Source: an uncultured Acidobacteriota bacterium (GTDB lineage Bacteria; Acidobacteriota; Blastocatellia; RBC074). From it: a stretch of 64,000 nt of DNA. The notes under the pieces are model-generated. The model had not been told where the DNA came from. It did no database searches and saw only the letters and a program-made list of their open reading frames with translations. Below are positions 7,687 to 17,198 of this stretch, piece by piece (the first letter of the stretch is position 1; every line of letters starts with the position of its first letter). Location: contig CADECP010000002.1 of the NCBI GenBank assembly GCA_902825875.1, positions 1 to 64,000 on the forward strand, in the 5' to 3' direction. A program made the position numbers and the translations under genes.

Positions 7687-9441
7687 ATGAAAACAATATA
7701 CAGACAACTGACTCTAGCGTTTTTAGCCGCCGGTTTGACCGTGCTGGCAAGCTGGCAACTGGTGATCAGCGGATCGGCACAGGTTCAGTCAGGACAGGAA
7801 GCCTCTGCACCGAAAAGCGGATTGAGCGCCGCTCAGGAAGCCGCGCAGCGTCGCGCTCGGCTGGAAAAGAAAGCGGATTCTTTGATAGCCAAAGCACGCG
7901 AAGAAGGTTCGGTGCGAGTCATCGTTCATCCGCGCGGAGATTTCAAACTCGATCCGACACAGCTTGGCCAGCGGCGCGGGCAGATTCCCGGCTTGATCAG
8001 CGAAGATGTGTTGCAAACTCGCCGCGCTCGAATCACTACGGCGCGCGAAAACCTGTTGAACAAAATGCAGCCGTTGGCCAGAGGCGCGGTGAAATCTTAC
8101 AGCCACGTTCCCTTTGTCGCGTTCGACGTTGACGAAGAAGGTTTGAAACAACTGCGGGCGTCGTCGGAAGTCGAGTTTATCGAAGAAGACGTTCTGGCCG
8201 CTCCGACTTTGTCTCAATCAACTTCGTTGATCGGTGCGACTTCGGTTTGGAATTCTGGCTTCACCGGCGCAGGCTTTTCTGTGGCGATTGCGGACACTGG
8301 CATTGATAAAAATCATCCTCTGCTGGTTGGCAAAGTGGTCAAAGAAGCCTGTTTTTCAACTGCCAGTTGGGACACGCTCACCGCCTGTCCGAATGGTTTG
8401 GAAGAGCAAATAGGCTCAGGGGCCGCCGCGCCGATTCATCCGCACGGTACTCATGTCGCCTCCATCGCCGCCGGTCATACAGGTGTTGCCAAAGGAGCCA
8501 AGATCGTTGCGATTCAGGTGTTTTCCAAAGTGTTCAACCCTGCGACCTGCAAAGGAGATGGAATCCCTTGCGTGCGTTCTTACACGTCTGACCAGACGGC
8601 TGCCACGGCTTTTGTGTTCGACAATTTTCAGCAACATAAAATCGCCGCGCTGAATTTCAGTCTTGGCAGCGGAGCTTATCCGACCGATTGCGACATGATC
8701 ATAGGTTCGAACACCCAGGCATTGGCTAGCGAAATCGGCCAATTGTGGAACATGGGAGTTCCGACAGTTATCGCTTCTGGCAATGATGGCAGCAAGATTG
8801 GCATTTCCGCTCCTGCCTGCATCGCCAGCGCGGTCAGCGTCGGAGCCAGCAGCAAAGCCGATGTGGTCGCCGGTTTTTCCAACAGCGGCCCGACTCTGGA
8901 TTTGCTGGCGCCTGGCGTGGCGATAACGGCGGCAGTTCCTGGTGGCGGATTGGCTACGTTGGACGGGACTTCGATGGCGGCTCCGCACGTGGCGGGAGCA
9001 TTCGCCTTGCTGAAATCGAAAGCGGATGGAGCCACCGTTTCTACGATGCTGAATCTGCTGAAAGCCACTGGCAAGCCATTGACTGATCATGTAATTCCAT
9101 ATCCCGTTAAACCGCGCGTCAACGTGGCGGCGGCAATCAGTTCATTTTGCTCTGTGACGATGTTGCCCGGATCGAAGAATCTGGACGGGTTTGGCGGAAC
9201 GTTCAACATCAACATGACCGTGCCAAGTCAGGAATATTGCGAAGCCTGGACGAATTGGAAAGTGACAAAGTCTGCCAGTTGGCTGCACATCCTGTCGCCG
9301 ACGACTGGAACCGGCAACGCCACGATTCAGGTCAAAGCGGATAAGTTCATCAAAGCGCCCGGATCAAGTTTGATATCGCGAGTCGGTTACGTTTACGTGA
9401 ACGGAAAATCGTTCAAGGTGTATCAGGTCGCCGAGAATTGA
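7687..9441 (+). CDS. Secreted subtilisin-like (S8) serine protease with C-terminal BACON-like domain
   Basis: This 584-residue product has a signal peptide (residues 1-31), an inhibitor-like propeptide (about 60-170, SVRVIVHP...VPFVAFDVDEEGLKQL...VEFIEEDV) and an S8 catalytic domain at 180-455. The triad is visible: Asp203 in IADTGID, His253 in HPHGTHVAS and Ser429 in DGTSMAAPHVAG, with oxyanion Asn366 in ASGND. The last 100 residues (CEAWTNWKVTKSASWLHI, GTGNATIQV, GYVYVNGKSFKVYQVAE) match the BACON fold, often a carbohydrate- or mucin-binding module. The ATG at 7687 has AGGAGAAGG upstream and starts the signal peptide. It should act as an extracellular endoprotease. Confidence 0.93.
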   Translation: MKTIYRQLTLAFLAAGLTVLASWQLVISGSAQVQSGQEASAPKSGLSAAQEAAQRRARLEKKADSLIAKAREEGSVRVIVHPRGDFKLDPTQLGQRRGQIPGLISEDVLQTRRARITTARENLLNKMQPLARGAVKSYSHVPFVAFDVDEEGLKQLRASSEVEFIEEDVLAAPTLSQSTSLIGATSVWNSGFTGAGFSVAIADTGIDKNHPLLVGKVVKEACFSTASWDTLTACPNGLEEQIGSGAAAPIHPHGTHVASIAAGHTGVAKGAKIVAIQVFSKVFNPATCKGDGIPCVRSYTSDQTAATAFVFDNFQQHKIAALNFSLGSGAYPTDCDMIIGSNTQALASEIGQLWNMGVPTVIASGNDGSKIGISAPACIASAVSVGASSKADVVAGFSNSGPTLDLLAPGVAITAAVPGGGLATLDGTSMAAPHVAGAFALLKSKADGATVSTMLNLLKATGKPLTDHVIPYPVKPRVNVAAAISSFCSVTMLPGSKNLDGFGGTFNINMTVPSQEYCEAWTNWKVTKSASWLHILSPTTGTGNATIQVKADKFIKAPGSSLISRVGYVYVNGKSFKVYQVAEN

Positions 9442-9447
9442 TCGCAG

Positions 9448-9481
9448 TTTGGGCAACAAATATTTTTACTTGTTGCCCAAA
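9448..9481 (+). terminator. Terminator hairpin after the S8 protease
   Basis: TTTGGGCAACAA (9448-9459) and TTGTTGCCCAAA (9470-9481) form a perfect 12-bp stem with a 10-base loop, 7 bases after the protease stop codon. There is no downstream U-tract beyond the A/T ends of the stem. Confidence 0.65.
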
Positions 9482-9514
9482 CCAGATCGTCCACATCAGT
9501 CTGAAATCCAGACA

Positions 9515-9575
9515 GCCTGCGCCGTAGCCTGCCACCCGTAGACGGAATCTACGGGTGGCAGGCTACGGCGCAGGC
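9515..9575. repeat. Perfect 27-bp inverted repeat
   Basis: The arms at 9515-9541 and 9549-9575 are exact reverse complements with a 7-base loop ACGGAAT. The arm begins GCCTGCGCCGTAGCCTGCCA. It lies between the protease terminator and sigma factor 2. A stem this long and perfect is more like a mobile or REP-type palindrome than a simple terminator. It shares the GCGTAG/CTACGC core with the hairpin at 28304-28338. Confidence 0.9.
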
Positions 9576-9622
9576 ATTTCGTTTATTGACTTTTTTTCCA
9601 GCACAGCCACAGAATTGCGCCG

Positions 9623-10186
9623 ATGCAAGGTCACGTTGAAATCACACCTTTATTGATGAATTGGCGTCAGGGCGATGAACAGGCTCTGGGTGAATTGCTG
9701 CCGATTGTCTATCAAGAGCTTCGCAAAATTGCCGACAGCTACCTTCGCCGCGAACGCTCCGATCATACTCTTCAACCGACTGCTCTAATTAACGAAGCTT
9801 ACTTAAGATTGGTAGATCAAAGTCTGCCGCAATGGCAAAACCGCGCGCATTTTTATGGCGTGGCGGCTCAGTTGATGCGCCAGATTCTGGTCGAACACGC
9901 GCGGGCGCAATTAGCTCAAAAACGTGGGGGCGGGGCAGAACAGATCGAATTGGAAGATGCGCTGAATTACGCGCCGGAAAAAGCGGCGGAGTTGGTGGCG
10001 TTGGATGATGCGCTGACGGAACTGTCGAGTTTTGACGAGCGCAAAAGCCGCTTGATCGAATTACGTTACTTTGGCGGGTTGTCGGTGGAAGAAACCGCGC
10101 ACGTGATGAACATTTCCACTGCGACCGTGACACGCGAACAACGTCTGGCTCAAGCCTGGCTGCGGCAATCGTTGCGAAAAAATTGA
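9623..10186 (+). CDS. ECF-like RNA polymerase sigma factor (TIGR02999 type), module 2
   Basis: This 187-residue protein is a close paralogue of the product at 1286-1855, sharing EITPLLMNWRQGDEQALGELLP, YLRRERSDHTLQPTALINEAYLRL and IELRYFGGLSVEETAHVM. Thr53 in QPTAL occupies the same place as Thr55 of the first copy, where ordinary ECF factors have an acidic core-contact motif. Its kinase gene begins 13 bases after the stop. No adjacent anti-sigma gene is present. The helix-turn-helix recognition part (MNISTATVTREQRLAQAW) differs from copy 1 (LDLSTATINNETRLARAW), so the two probably read different promoters. Confidence 0.9.
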   Translation: MQGHVEITPLLMNWRQGDEQALGELLPIVYQELRKIADSYLRRERSDHTLQPTALINEAYLRLVDQSLPQWQNRAHFYGVAAQLMRQILVEHARAQLAQKRGGGAEQIELEDALNYAPEKAAELVALDDALTELSSFDERKSRLIELRYFGGLSVEETAHVMNISTATVTREQRLAQAWLRQSLRKN

Positions 10187-10199
10187 AGTCGAAAAAACT

Positions 10200-13100
10200 A
10201 TGACTCCCGAACGCTGGCGAAAAATCGAATCCATCTTTCAAACCGTCATTGAAAAGCCAAAACCCGAACGGCAGCAAATGCTGACTCAATACTGCGGCGA
10301 AGACACCGAATTGCGCCGCGAAATCGAAGCGTTGCTCAGCGAAGACGACACCAATTCTTTTGGCGATTCCGACAATTTCATTCAAGCTCCGATCAAAGAT
10401 GCAGCTCGTTCTTTGCCAATGCCGAGTGCAGACAATTTCGTCGGGCAAAAAATCGGTCGCTATAGTTTGGTCAGGTTGCTGGGGCAGGGAGGAATGGGCG
10501 CTGTGTATCTGGCCGAACGTGCCGATGCTGAGTTTTATCGCCAGGTCGCCCTGAAAATTGTCAGGCGCGGGATGGATTCCAGTTTCGTGCTGAAACGCTT
10601 TCGTATGGAGCGACAGATTCTGGCTACGCTGGAGCATCCGAATATCGCACAGTTACTGGACGGGGGGACGACCGCCGACGGATTGCCGTATTTCGTGATG
10701 GAGTACGTGCAAGGACAGCCGCTGACCGAATATTGCAATGCTCATCAACTCTCGCTCACTGATCGGTTGAAACTGTTTTTGCCGGTGTGTACTGCGGCTC
10801 AACACGCACACCAGAAATTAATCGTTCACCGCGATTTGAAACCCAGCAACATTCTGGTGACCACCGATGGCGTTCCGAAGCTGCTGGATTTTGGCATTGC
10901 CAAATTGCTCGACCCGGCGCTGTCGCCTACCCCACTTACACGCACGCAAACTTCGATGCGCCTGATGACTCCCGATTATGCCAGCCCTGAACAAGTGCGC
11001 GGATTGCCCATCACCGCCGCCAGCGACGTGTATACGCTCGGCGTCATCTTATTTGAGTTGCTGACCGGCTCACGGCCTTATCAATTTGAAACTTATTCGC
11101 CTGCTGCCATCGAACGCGCCATTTGCGACACCGAAATCGAACGCCCCAGCGCGTTGGCCGAAAGGATGAATTATGAAAGCGGGAAGATGAAATCCGGCGC
11201 ACGTTTATTTCATCACTCATCATTCATCCCTCATCGTTCCGGCTTGCGCGGCGATTTGGACAACATCGTGCTGATGGCGTTGCGCAAAGAGCCTGAGCGC
11301 CGTTACCAGTCGGTCGAACAACTGGCCGAAGACATTCGCTGTTATCTGGAAGGCCGCCCGATCAGCGCGCGCAGCGAAAGCGCGTTGTATCGAACCGGTA
11401 AATTCGTTCGGCGCAACAAACTGGCTGTCGCGGCTGTGGCGTTGGTCTTTTTCAGTTTGCTGGGCGGAATTGCCACGACGACGCGCGCGGCTCGCATCGC
11501 TGAAACCGAACGCGCCCGTGCCGAAGCCAATCTGGTTGAAGCTCAGACGCAGCGCGCCGAGGCCGACCGCCAACGATTGATTGCTGAAGAGCAACGCCTG
11601 ATCGCCGAAGCCGAAGCAGCCGAAGCCAATTTGCAGCGCCAGATTGCCGAAGCTCAGCGCATTGAAGCCGACGCTCAGCGCCGCAACGCTGAGACACAGC
11701 AGGAACGCGCCGAGCGACGATTCGCTCAAGTGCGGAAACTGGCCAACACCTTCCTGTTCGATTTTCACGACAAAATTGCAGCGTTGCCCGGTTCGACCGA
11801 AGCGCGCGAAATGGTGGTGAAAACCGCACTGGAATACCTGGATAGTCTGGCCAAAGAATCCGAAGACGACTTAGCGTTGCAAAACGAACTGGCCGCCGCA
11901 TATATGCGAATCGGCGATGTGCAAGGGTATCCTCGTCAGGCGAATCTTGGTCACATGGATGCGGCGCTGGTCAGTTATCGCCGCAGCTTGGAACTGTCCG
12001 AACGATTACGCGCAAAAAGACATACCGATGTTGCGCTGCTCAGACGACTGGCCGAAACGTATGGAAAAATCGGCGAAGTCTCTCGCTTTATGAACAGACA
12101 ATTCACTGCCAAAGAGGCCTATCAAAAAGCTTTAGTCGTTGGGGAACAACTACTGGCTTTGGATGGAAAAGACGAAATTGGCCATCACACGGTCGTGCTG
12201 GTTTACGAAGGGCTTGGCAATCTGGCGAACCTGGACGGCAATAACTCCGCTTTGGGAATTGATTATCTGCGCCAGTCAGCGGCTGTGGTAAAACGCTGGG
12301 TGAAAGAGGTTCCTTCCGAACGCGCTCGCATGGCATTGGCGACAAATTATTTGCAACTCGGCAGCAAATTGTCGCCAACAGGCGCAATTGAGGAAGCGGA
12401 AGAAACCTTAAACAACGGAGTAGCGACCCTGAATGAAATCCTGAAAATCTCTCCTGACAATCTCAAAGTGAAATCTGTTCTTTCCGACCTTTATAGTGAG
12501 CTAGGCAGTGTTGCCAAGGCGAAGGAGAACTCTGTGGAGTCGGCGAAGTATCATCAGCGTGCGTTGATGATTAACGAAGACCTGGCGGTGCAAGACCCCA
12601 GAAATGCTCTTGCGCGATTGAATGTCCGGTTTAAGGCTTCCCAGCTTGGAGAAGTGTTGCTCGATTTCGACCCGGCGCAAGCCGTTACCACGCTACGAAA
12701 AGCATTGGATCGTGGCCCGGACGCAAGACCGCTGTCGCCTGAATCGCGCATTCACCAGTTGTTTACTTCGCTGAATCTCGCTCGCGCCTTGTGGCTGGCC
12801 GGCGACCGGCAAGGGGCTGAGTTACAAGTGCGTGATATTCAAACTTTGTTGCAAACCGTTCCCGCCAGCAAGATGTATGCTTCCGGTTTTTACGCACATG
12901 TGGCTCATCTTCGACTGGGAAATTTTTTGATGGAGATGGGCGACGCTTCAGGTGGGCTGAATTCATTGCAGCAATCTTTACAAACGTTGCGAGCGTACAT
13001 CGCTACCACTCCGCAATTCACCACCTATCGCCGAGAGCTGTCCAACTGTTACGACGCGCTGGGGCATTACCATACGAAACTCGCTGAACGCCCTGGAATT

Positions 13101-13292
13101 CCCTCTGAGCAACAAATCGCCGCCTGGAACGAAGCGCGTCGCTGGTATCAACAAAACCTCTCCATTTTGCAGGAGCATTTGAAGCATTCGCCGAACGACA
13201 GCCAGGGCGCTAAATATGCGTCGCAAGCTGCCAGGAACATTTCGCAGTGCGAATCCGCTTTGGCGAGTTTGAATGCCAGGCAGCAACGTTGA
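10200..13292 (+). CDS. Transmembrane Ser/Thr protein kinase with coiled coil and TPR region, module 2
   Basis: The 1030-residue protein has a kinase domain at 88-385 with GQGGMGAVY, Lys119 in VALKIV, HRDLKPSN (210-217), DFG (230-232) and TPDYASPEQ. A transmembrane helix lies at about 409-428. A strongly alanine/glutamate/arginine-rich coiled coil (430-510, repeated AEAQRxEAxxQR) is absent from kinase 1. About 500 residues with weaker TPR-like helical repeats follow. Residues 321-347 are an insertion relative to kinase 1, between AICDTEIERPS and GDLDNIVLMALRKEP. It is encoded by a self-complementary GATGA/TCATC repeat and lies in a surface loop late in the kinase domain. It is paired with the sigma factor just upstream. 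Confidence 0.92.
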   Translation: MTPERWRKIESIFQTVIEKPKPERQQMLTQYCGEDTELRREIEALLSEDDTNSFGDSDNFIQAPIKDAARSLPMPSADNFVGQKIGRYSLVRLLGQGGMGAVYLAERADAEFYRQVALKIVRRGMDSSFVLKRFRMERQILATLEHPNIAQLLDGGTTADGLPYFVMEYVQGQPLTEYCNAHQLSLTDRLKLFLPVCTAAQHAHQKLIVHRDLKPSNILVTTDGVPKLLDFGIAKLLDPALSPTPLTRTQTSMRLMTPDYASPEQVRGLPITAASDVYTLGVILFELLTGSRPYQFETYSPAAIERAICDTEIERPSALAERMNYESGKMKSGARLFHHSSFIPHRSGLRGDLDNIVLMALRKEPERRYQSVEQLAEDIRCYLEGRPISARSESALYRTGKFVRRNKLAVAAVALVFFSLLGGIATTTRAARIAETERARAEANLVEAQTQRAEADRQRLIAEEQRLIAEAEAAEANLQRQIAEAQRIEADAQRRNAETQQERAERRFAQVRKLANTFLFDFHDKIAALPGSTEAREMVVKTALEYLDSLAKESEDDLALQNELAAAYMRIGDVQGYPRQANLGHMDAALVSYRRSLELSERLRAKRHTDVALLRRLAETYGKIGEVSRFMNRQFTAKEAYQKALVVGEQLLALDGKDEIGHHTVVLVYEGLGNLANLDGNNSALGIDYLRQSAAVVKRWVKEVPSERARMALATNYLQLGSKLSPTGAIEEAEETLNNGVATLNEILKISPDNLKVKSVLSDLYSELGSVAKAKENSVESAKYHQRALMINEDLAVQDPRNALARLNVRFKASQLGEVLLDFDPAQAVTTLRKALDRGPDARPLSPESRIHQLFTSLNLARALWLAGDRQGAELQVRDIQTLLQTVPASKMYASGFYAHVAHLRLGNFLMEMGDASGGLNSLQQSLQTLRAYIATTPQFTTYRRELSNCYDALGHYHTKLAERPGIPSEQQIAAWNEARRWYQQNLSILQEHLKHSPNDSQGAKYASQAARNISQCESALASLNARQQR
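11160..11240. repeat. Self-complementary GATGA/TCATC repeat inserted in frame in kinase 2
   Basis: The plus strand reads AAAGGATGAATTATGAAAGC, then AAGATGAAATCC, followed after a short loop by TTTCATCACTCATCATTCAT and CCCTCATC. The second half is a near reverse complement of the first. Kinase 1 has no counterpart at this position, and its flanking residues align on both sides, so this looks like an insertion of 27 codons that kept the reading frame. Confidence 0.7.
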
Positions 13293-13497
13293 ACGACAAG
13301 CTGGGCGATTGAGCCATTCCTGCCTTCTAAAAAATCAGGTAACTACTCAGCCGGTACGGAACGGGAAGCGGTAGCGCCCCGTTTTCTAGTGAGGAGTGAG
13401 CTTTGCAAGCATCCCGTCGCTACTGCTCAGGGGGCCTTACCAAGTTTTTGGCTAATTACAAAATCATCACCAAAATTTTTAGAAGGAGAATGTTTAA
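13293..13497. other. Non-coding stretch after kinase 2
   Basis: No gene is visible. The stretch holds a GC-rich segment (GGTACGGAACGGGAAGCGGT at about 13354) that resembles in style the repeat at 52336-52408. An AAGGAGAATG follows near 13482 and looks like a ribosome site but leads into no open frame. Confidence 0.4.
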
Positions 13498-13674
13498 CTG
13501 ATGTTACGCGATGGCAGATCAAATAAAGCATTTGACAGTCTCTTCGTCCCGGTAGGGACGGTTGAGCTTAGCGCGGCGTTTCAACGCCGGGTAACAGAGC
13601 TAATATCAAACCGTCCCTGCCGGAACGAAAACCGTGTCAAGCCGAATGTTCGATTCTTTAGCGCGTAACATCAG
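13498..13674. repeat. 177-bp imperfect palindrome with 13-bp terminal inverted repeats (MITE-like)
   Basis: CTGATGTTACGCG (13498-13510) and CGCGTAACATCAG (13662-13674) are exact inverted ends. Inside, CGTCCCGGTAGGGACGGTT pairs with AACCGTCCCTGCCGGAACG, and GGCGTTTCAACGCC is itself a hairpin at the centre. Nearly the whole element can fold into one long stem. It has no coding capacity, as expected for a miniature element or REP array moved in trans. Confidence 0.8.
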
Positions 13675-13683
13675 TGTTTAATA

Positions 13684-13725
13684 AAAACAGCCCGAATTTC
13701 CTGAAATGGAAGTTCGGGCTGTTTT
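13684..13725. terminator. Bidirectional intrinsic terminator between kinase 2 and frr
   Basis: AAAACAGCCCGAA (13684-13696) pairs perfectly with TTCGGGCTGTTTT (13713-13725), and the stem continues inwards. Runs of A and T flank it on both sides, so it can end transcripts from either strand. The genes on each side converge on it. Confidence 0.9.
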
Positions 13726-13767
13726 CTCTGGGCAGAGCCAATGGCATTGATCAGGTTTTACGCCCAA

Positions 13768-14328
13768 TCAGACTTTCAGAATTTCGCTTTCCTTGTGAGC
13801 CAGCAATTCGCCGATTTTGTTGATGTGCTGGTCGGTCAGTTTTTGCACTTCTTCCAGACTGCGGCGTTCGTCGTCTTCGGAGATGATTTTGTCTTTGAGC
13901 GCCTTTTTCAGTTTGTCGTTGGCATCGCGGCGAATGTTACGAACGGCTGTGCGATGTTCTTCGGCCACGTCGTGGATGACTTTGACCATCTGTTTGCGAC
14001 GCTCTTCGGTGAGAGGTGGAATCGGCACGCGAACCAGCTTGCCGTCATTGGATGGGTTCAATCCCAAATCGGAAGAGCGAATCGCCTTGTCAATGTCATT
14101 GACCAGCGACGGATCGAACGGCTGCACTGTGATCAGCGAAGCTTCCGGAGCATTGATCGTTGCCACCTGGTTGAGCGGGGTCGGCGTGCCGTAATACTCA
14201 ACCGTGATTCCATCGAGAAGATTGGTCGAAGCGCGTCCGGTGCGAACGGTTGTCAGTTTGTGCCTGAAATCTTCCAAAGCTTTGTCCATTCGCGTTTTTG
14301 CATCTTTGATAATCTCTGCTGTTGCCAT
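13768..14328 (-). CDS. frr: Ribosome recycling factor
   Basis: The 186-residue protein has the usual length and signatures: an N-terminal helix with [72 protein letters not shown] and a C-terminal helix ending [14 protein letters not shown]. With EF-G it splits post-termination ribosomes into subunits. GGAGGAAAA precedes the ATG. It is the last gene of the rplM-rpsI-rpsB-tsf-pyrH-frr run, 75 bases after pyrH with a hairpin between them. Confidence 0.98.
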   Translation of the reverse strand: MATAEIIKDAKTRMDKALEDFRHKLTTVRTGRASTNLLDGITVEYYGTPTPLNQVATINAPEASLITVQPFDPSLVNDIDKAIRSSDLGLNPSNDGKLVRVPIPPLTEERRKQMVKVIHDVAEEHRTAVRNIRRDANDKLKKALKDKIISEDDERRSLEEVQKLTDQHINKIGELLAHKESEILKV

Positions 14329-14351
14329 GGTTTTCCTCCGTGAAAACAGAA

Positions 14352-14382
14352 ACGAGTGACAATGCTTGTGGCTGTCACTCGT
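14352..14382 (-). terminator. Hairpin between pyrH and frr
   Basis: ACGAGTGACA (14352-14361) and TGTCACTCGT (14373-14382) form a perfect 10-bp stem. On the minus strand it is followed by TTCTGTTTTC, a weak U-tract. It could partly reduce read-through from pyrH into frr. Confidence 0.5.
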
Positions 14383-14402
14383 CGTTGAAGTCCTGAAAAT
14401 AA

Positions 14403-15155
14403 TTACTTGCTTGCGATGTCTCCATCAGGTTTGATGATGGAACCGATTCGTTCACCCAATACCGCGCGTTTGATGTTGCCGGGTTCGTTCATATTGAAGA
14501 CCATAATCGGCAACCGATTGTCTTTGCACAACGAAATTGCCGAAGCGTCCATCACGGCCAGTTCATCCTGCAAAACTCGCATGTAGTTGAGTTCTTCGAT
14601 CTTGACTGCATTCGGGTCTTTGCGCGGATCGGCGGTGTAAATGCCGCCAACGCCCGTGGCTTTCATCAATACATCGGCTTTGACTTCCAGCGCGCGCAAA
14701 GCCGCTGCCGAATCGGTGGTGAAATAGGGATTGCCGGTTCCGGCGGCGAAAATCACCACGCGGCCTTTTTCCAGATGACGAACGGCTCGACGGCGAATGA
14801 ACGGTTCGGCGACTTCGCGCATTTCGATGGCCGAAACCACTCGCGTGTACACGCCGACTTTTTCCAATCCGTCCTGCAAGGCAATGGCGTTCATGACGGT
14901 CGCCAGCATTCCCATGTAATCCGCCGAAGCGCGATCAATGCCCATCGCGCTGGCGCTGAGTCCGCGAAAGATGTTGCCGCCGCCGACGACCAACGCGATC
15001 TCTACGCCCAATTCGTGAACATCTTTGACTTCCTGAGCGATACGGATGACCACTTTCGGATCAATCCCATAACGGTTTTCGCCCATCAGAGCTTCGCCGC
15101 TGAGTTTGAGCAGGATGCGACGGTAAGCAGGTTTTGTATAGAGAGAATTTGACAC
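14403..15155 (-). CDS. pyrH: Uridylate (UMP) kinase
   Basis: PyrH phosphorylates UMP to UDP in pyrimidine synthesis. The body is typical: [15 protein letters not shown] near the start, [46 protein letters not shown] and [16 protein letters not shown] place the start at the GTG at 15155, giving 250 residues beginning [18 protein letters not shown], which matches where family members begin. The frame stays open to a TTG at 15221, but those codons are the GGTCGGT palindromic repeat and encode a low-complexity leader, so I do not count them. No Shine-Dalgarno site precedes the GTG, because the repeat occupies that place. Confidence 0.95.
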   Translation of the reverse strand: MSNSLYTKPAYRRILLKLSGEALMGENRYGIDPKVVIRIAQEVKDVHELGVEIALVVGGGNIFRGLSASAMGIDRASADYMGMLATVMNAIALQDGLEKVGVYTRVVSAIEMREVAEPFIRRRAVRHLEKGRVVIFAAGTGNPYFTTDSAAALRALEVKADVLMKATGVGGIYTADPRKDPNAVKIEELNYMRVLQDELAVMDASAISLCKDNRLPIMVFNMNEPGNIKRAVLGERIGSIIKPDGDIASK

Positions 15156-15160
15156 GGTAG

Positions 15161-15221
15161 TTGGTGGTCGGTGGTCGGTGGTCGGTTGTCGGATTCCCGA
15201 CAACCGACCACCGACCACCAA
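15161..15221. repeat. GGTCGGT tandem/palindromic repeat between tsf and pyrH
   Basis: Three or more tandem GGTGGTC-type units on the plus strand are followed, after a short ATTC turn, by the reverse complement CGACAACCGACCACCGACCA. The stem is about 24 bp. The element starts 4 bases after the tsf stop codon and ends 5 bases before the pyrH GTG, so it fills the whole intercistronic gap. A related GGTCGGTGGCC motif occurs inside the gene at 44522-46093. Confidence 0.9.
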
Positions 15222-15224
15222 TTT

Positions 15225-15884
15225 TTACTTCGTCATTGCGGCGACTTCGCTGGCGAAATCTTCTGAACGTTTTTCCAGGCCTTCGCCCATTTTGTAGCGT
15301 GTGAAGCGGCGGATGGTGCATTTTTCGCCGGTCTTGGCCGTCAAACTGGTGACCAATTCGCCAATGGTGACAGTTTGATCTTTGACGAAAGGCTGTTCCA
15401 GCAACACGGCTTCGGTGAAGAATTTGTCCATGCGCCCCTGAATCATTTTTTCGATAATGTTTTCAGGTTTGTTGGCGTTTTTCGGATCGGCCAATGCCTG
15501 ACCGCGAGCGATTTCTTTTTCTTTCTCGATCACTTCGGCTGAAACTTCTTCTTTGGTGACAAACTGCGGTTCGGACGCGCAGATGTGCATCGCCAGGTCT
15601 TTGATGAAGCTCTGGAAATCTTCAGAACGAGCGACGAAATCCGTTTCGCAATTAACCTCGACCAGCACACCGACCTTTCCACCCAGATGAATGTACGAAC
15701 CGACGGCTCCTTCGGCGGCGATTCGGCCTTCGCGTTTTTTGGCGCTGGCCAGACCCGCTTTGCGCAGAGCTTCAATCGCTTGTTCTTCGTTTCCGTTGGC
15801 TTCGTTCAGAGCTTTTTTGCACTCCATCATTCCCGCGCCGGTTTTTTCGCGCAGGCTCTTAACCATTTCTGCCGTAATTGCCAT
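15225..15884 (-). CDS. tsf: Elongation factor Ts
   Basis: The 219-residue protein is the guanine nucleotide exchange factor for EF-Tu. The N-terminal UBA-like part [22 protein letters not shown] and the core segment [17 protein letters not shown] with [10 protein letters not shown] are diagnostic. It is of the short type with one reduced dimerisation part (Thermus-like length), compared with about 283 residues in E. coli. The ATG has GAGGG upstream. It lies in the standard rpsB-tsf order. Confidence 0.98.
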   Translation of the reverse strand: MAITAEMVKSLREKTGAGMMECKKALNEANGNEEQAIEALRKAGLASAKKREGRIAAEGAVGSYIHLGGKVGVLVEVNCETDFVARSEDFQSFIKDLAMHICASEPQFVTKEEVSAEVIEKEKEIARGQALADPKNANKPENIIEKMIQGRMDKFFTEAVLLEQPFVKDQTVTIGELVTSLTAKTGEKCTIRRFTRYKMGEGLEKRSEDFASEVAAMTK

Positions 15885-15927
15885 AAATCCCTCTATTTTC
15901 TAGTAATGATTGTCTGTCTTCACAAAA

Positions 15928-15965
15928 ACGGCGCAGCCGCGCTTTGGAAAAGTTGGCTGCGCCGT
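15928..15965 (-). terminator. Intrinsic terminator/attenuator between rpsB and tsf
   Basis: ACGGCGCAGCC (15928-15938) pairs with GGCTGCGCCGT (15955-15965). On the minus strand the stem is followed by TTTTTGTG, a normal terminator end. Because tsf follows directly, partial read-through would set the S2:EF-Ts ratio, as is known for rpsB-tsf in other bacteria. Confidence 0.75.
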
Positions 15966-15998
15966 CGTGACCTAATCGAAAGTTGGTCTGATTTCGAC

Positions 15999-17042
<1,044 letters not shown>

Positions 17043-17150
17043 TTAAACCTCCACGAGTTTGGTTTGTGTACTCGCCTTTCCCAAACTTCCGTTTGTGTAC
17101 TTGCAGCAACCAACGATGGAAAAGGCAATGGGATTGCGGATTGCGGTGAC

Positions 17151-17178
17151 GTAGAGACGCAAAATTTTGCGTCTCTAC
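17151..17178. repeat. Perfect 28-bp palindrome between rpsI and rpsB
   Basis: Two GTAGAGACGC half-sites face each other across a central AAAATTTT, with exact symmetry. It lies 20 bases beyond the rpsI stop codon on the transcribed minus strand, where it can act as a hairpin terminator, but the exact symmetry is more like a dispersed repeat. Confidence 0.85.
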
Positions 17179-17198
17179 CGTCGCAAACCACATTGGAA

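Noticed and set aside
15161..15221. CRISPR array at the GGTCGGT repeats
   Set aside because: Units are too short (about 7 bp), there are no spacers, and no cas genes are present in the window.
15156..15221. Longer pyrH starting at TTG 15221
   Set aside because: The extra codons are the palindromic repeat itself; PyrH families begin near [10 protein letters not shown], which the GTG start satisfies.
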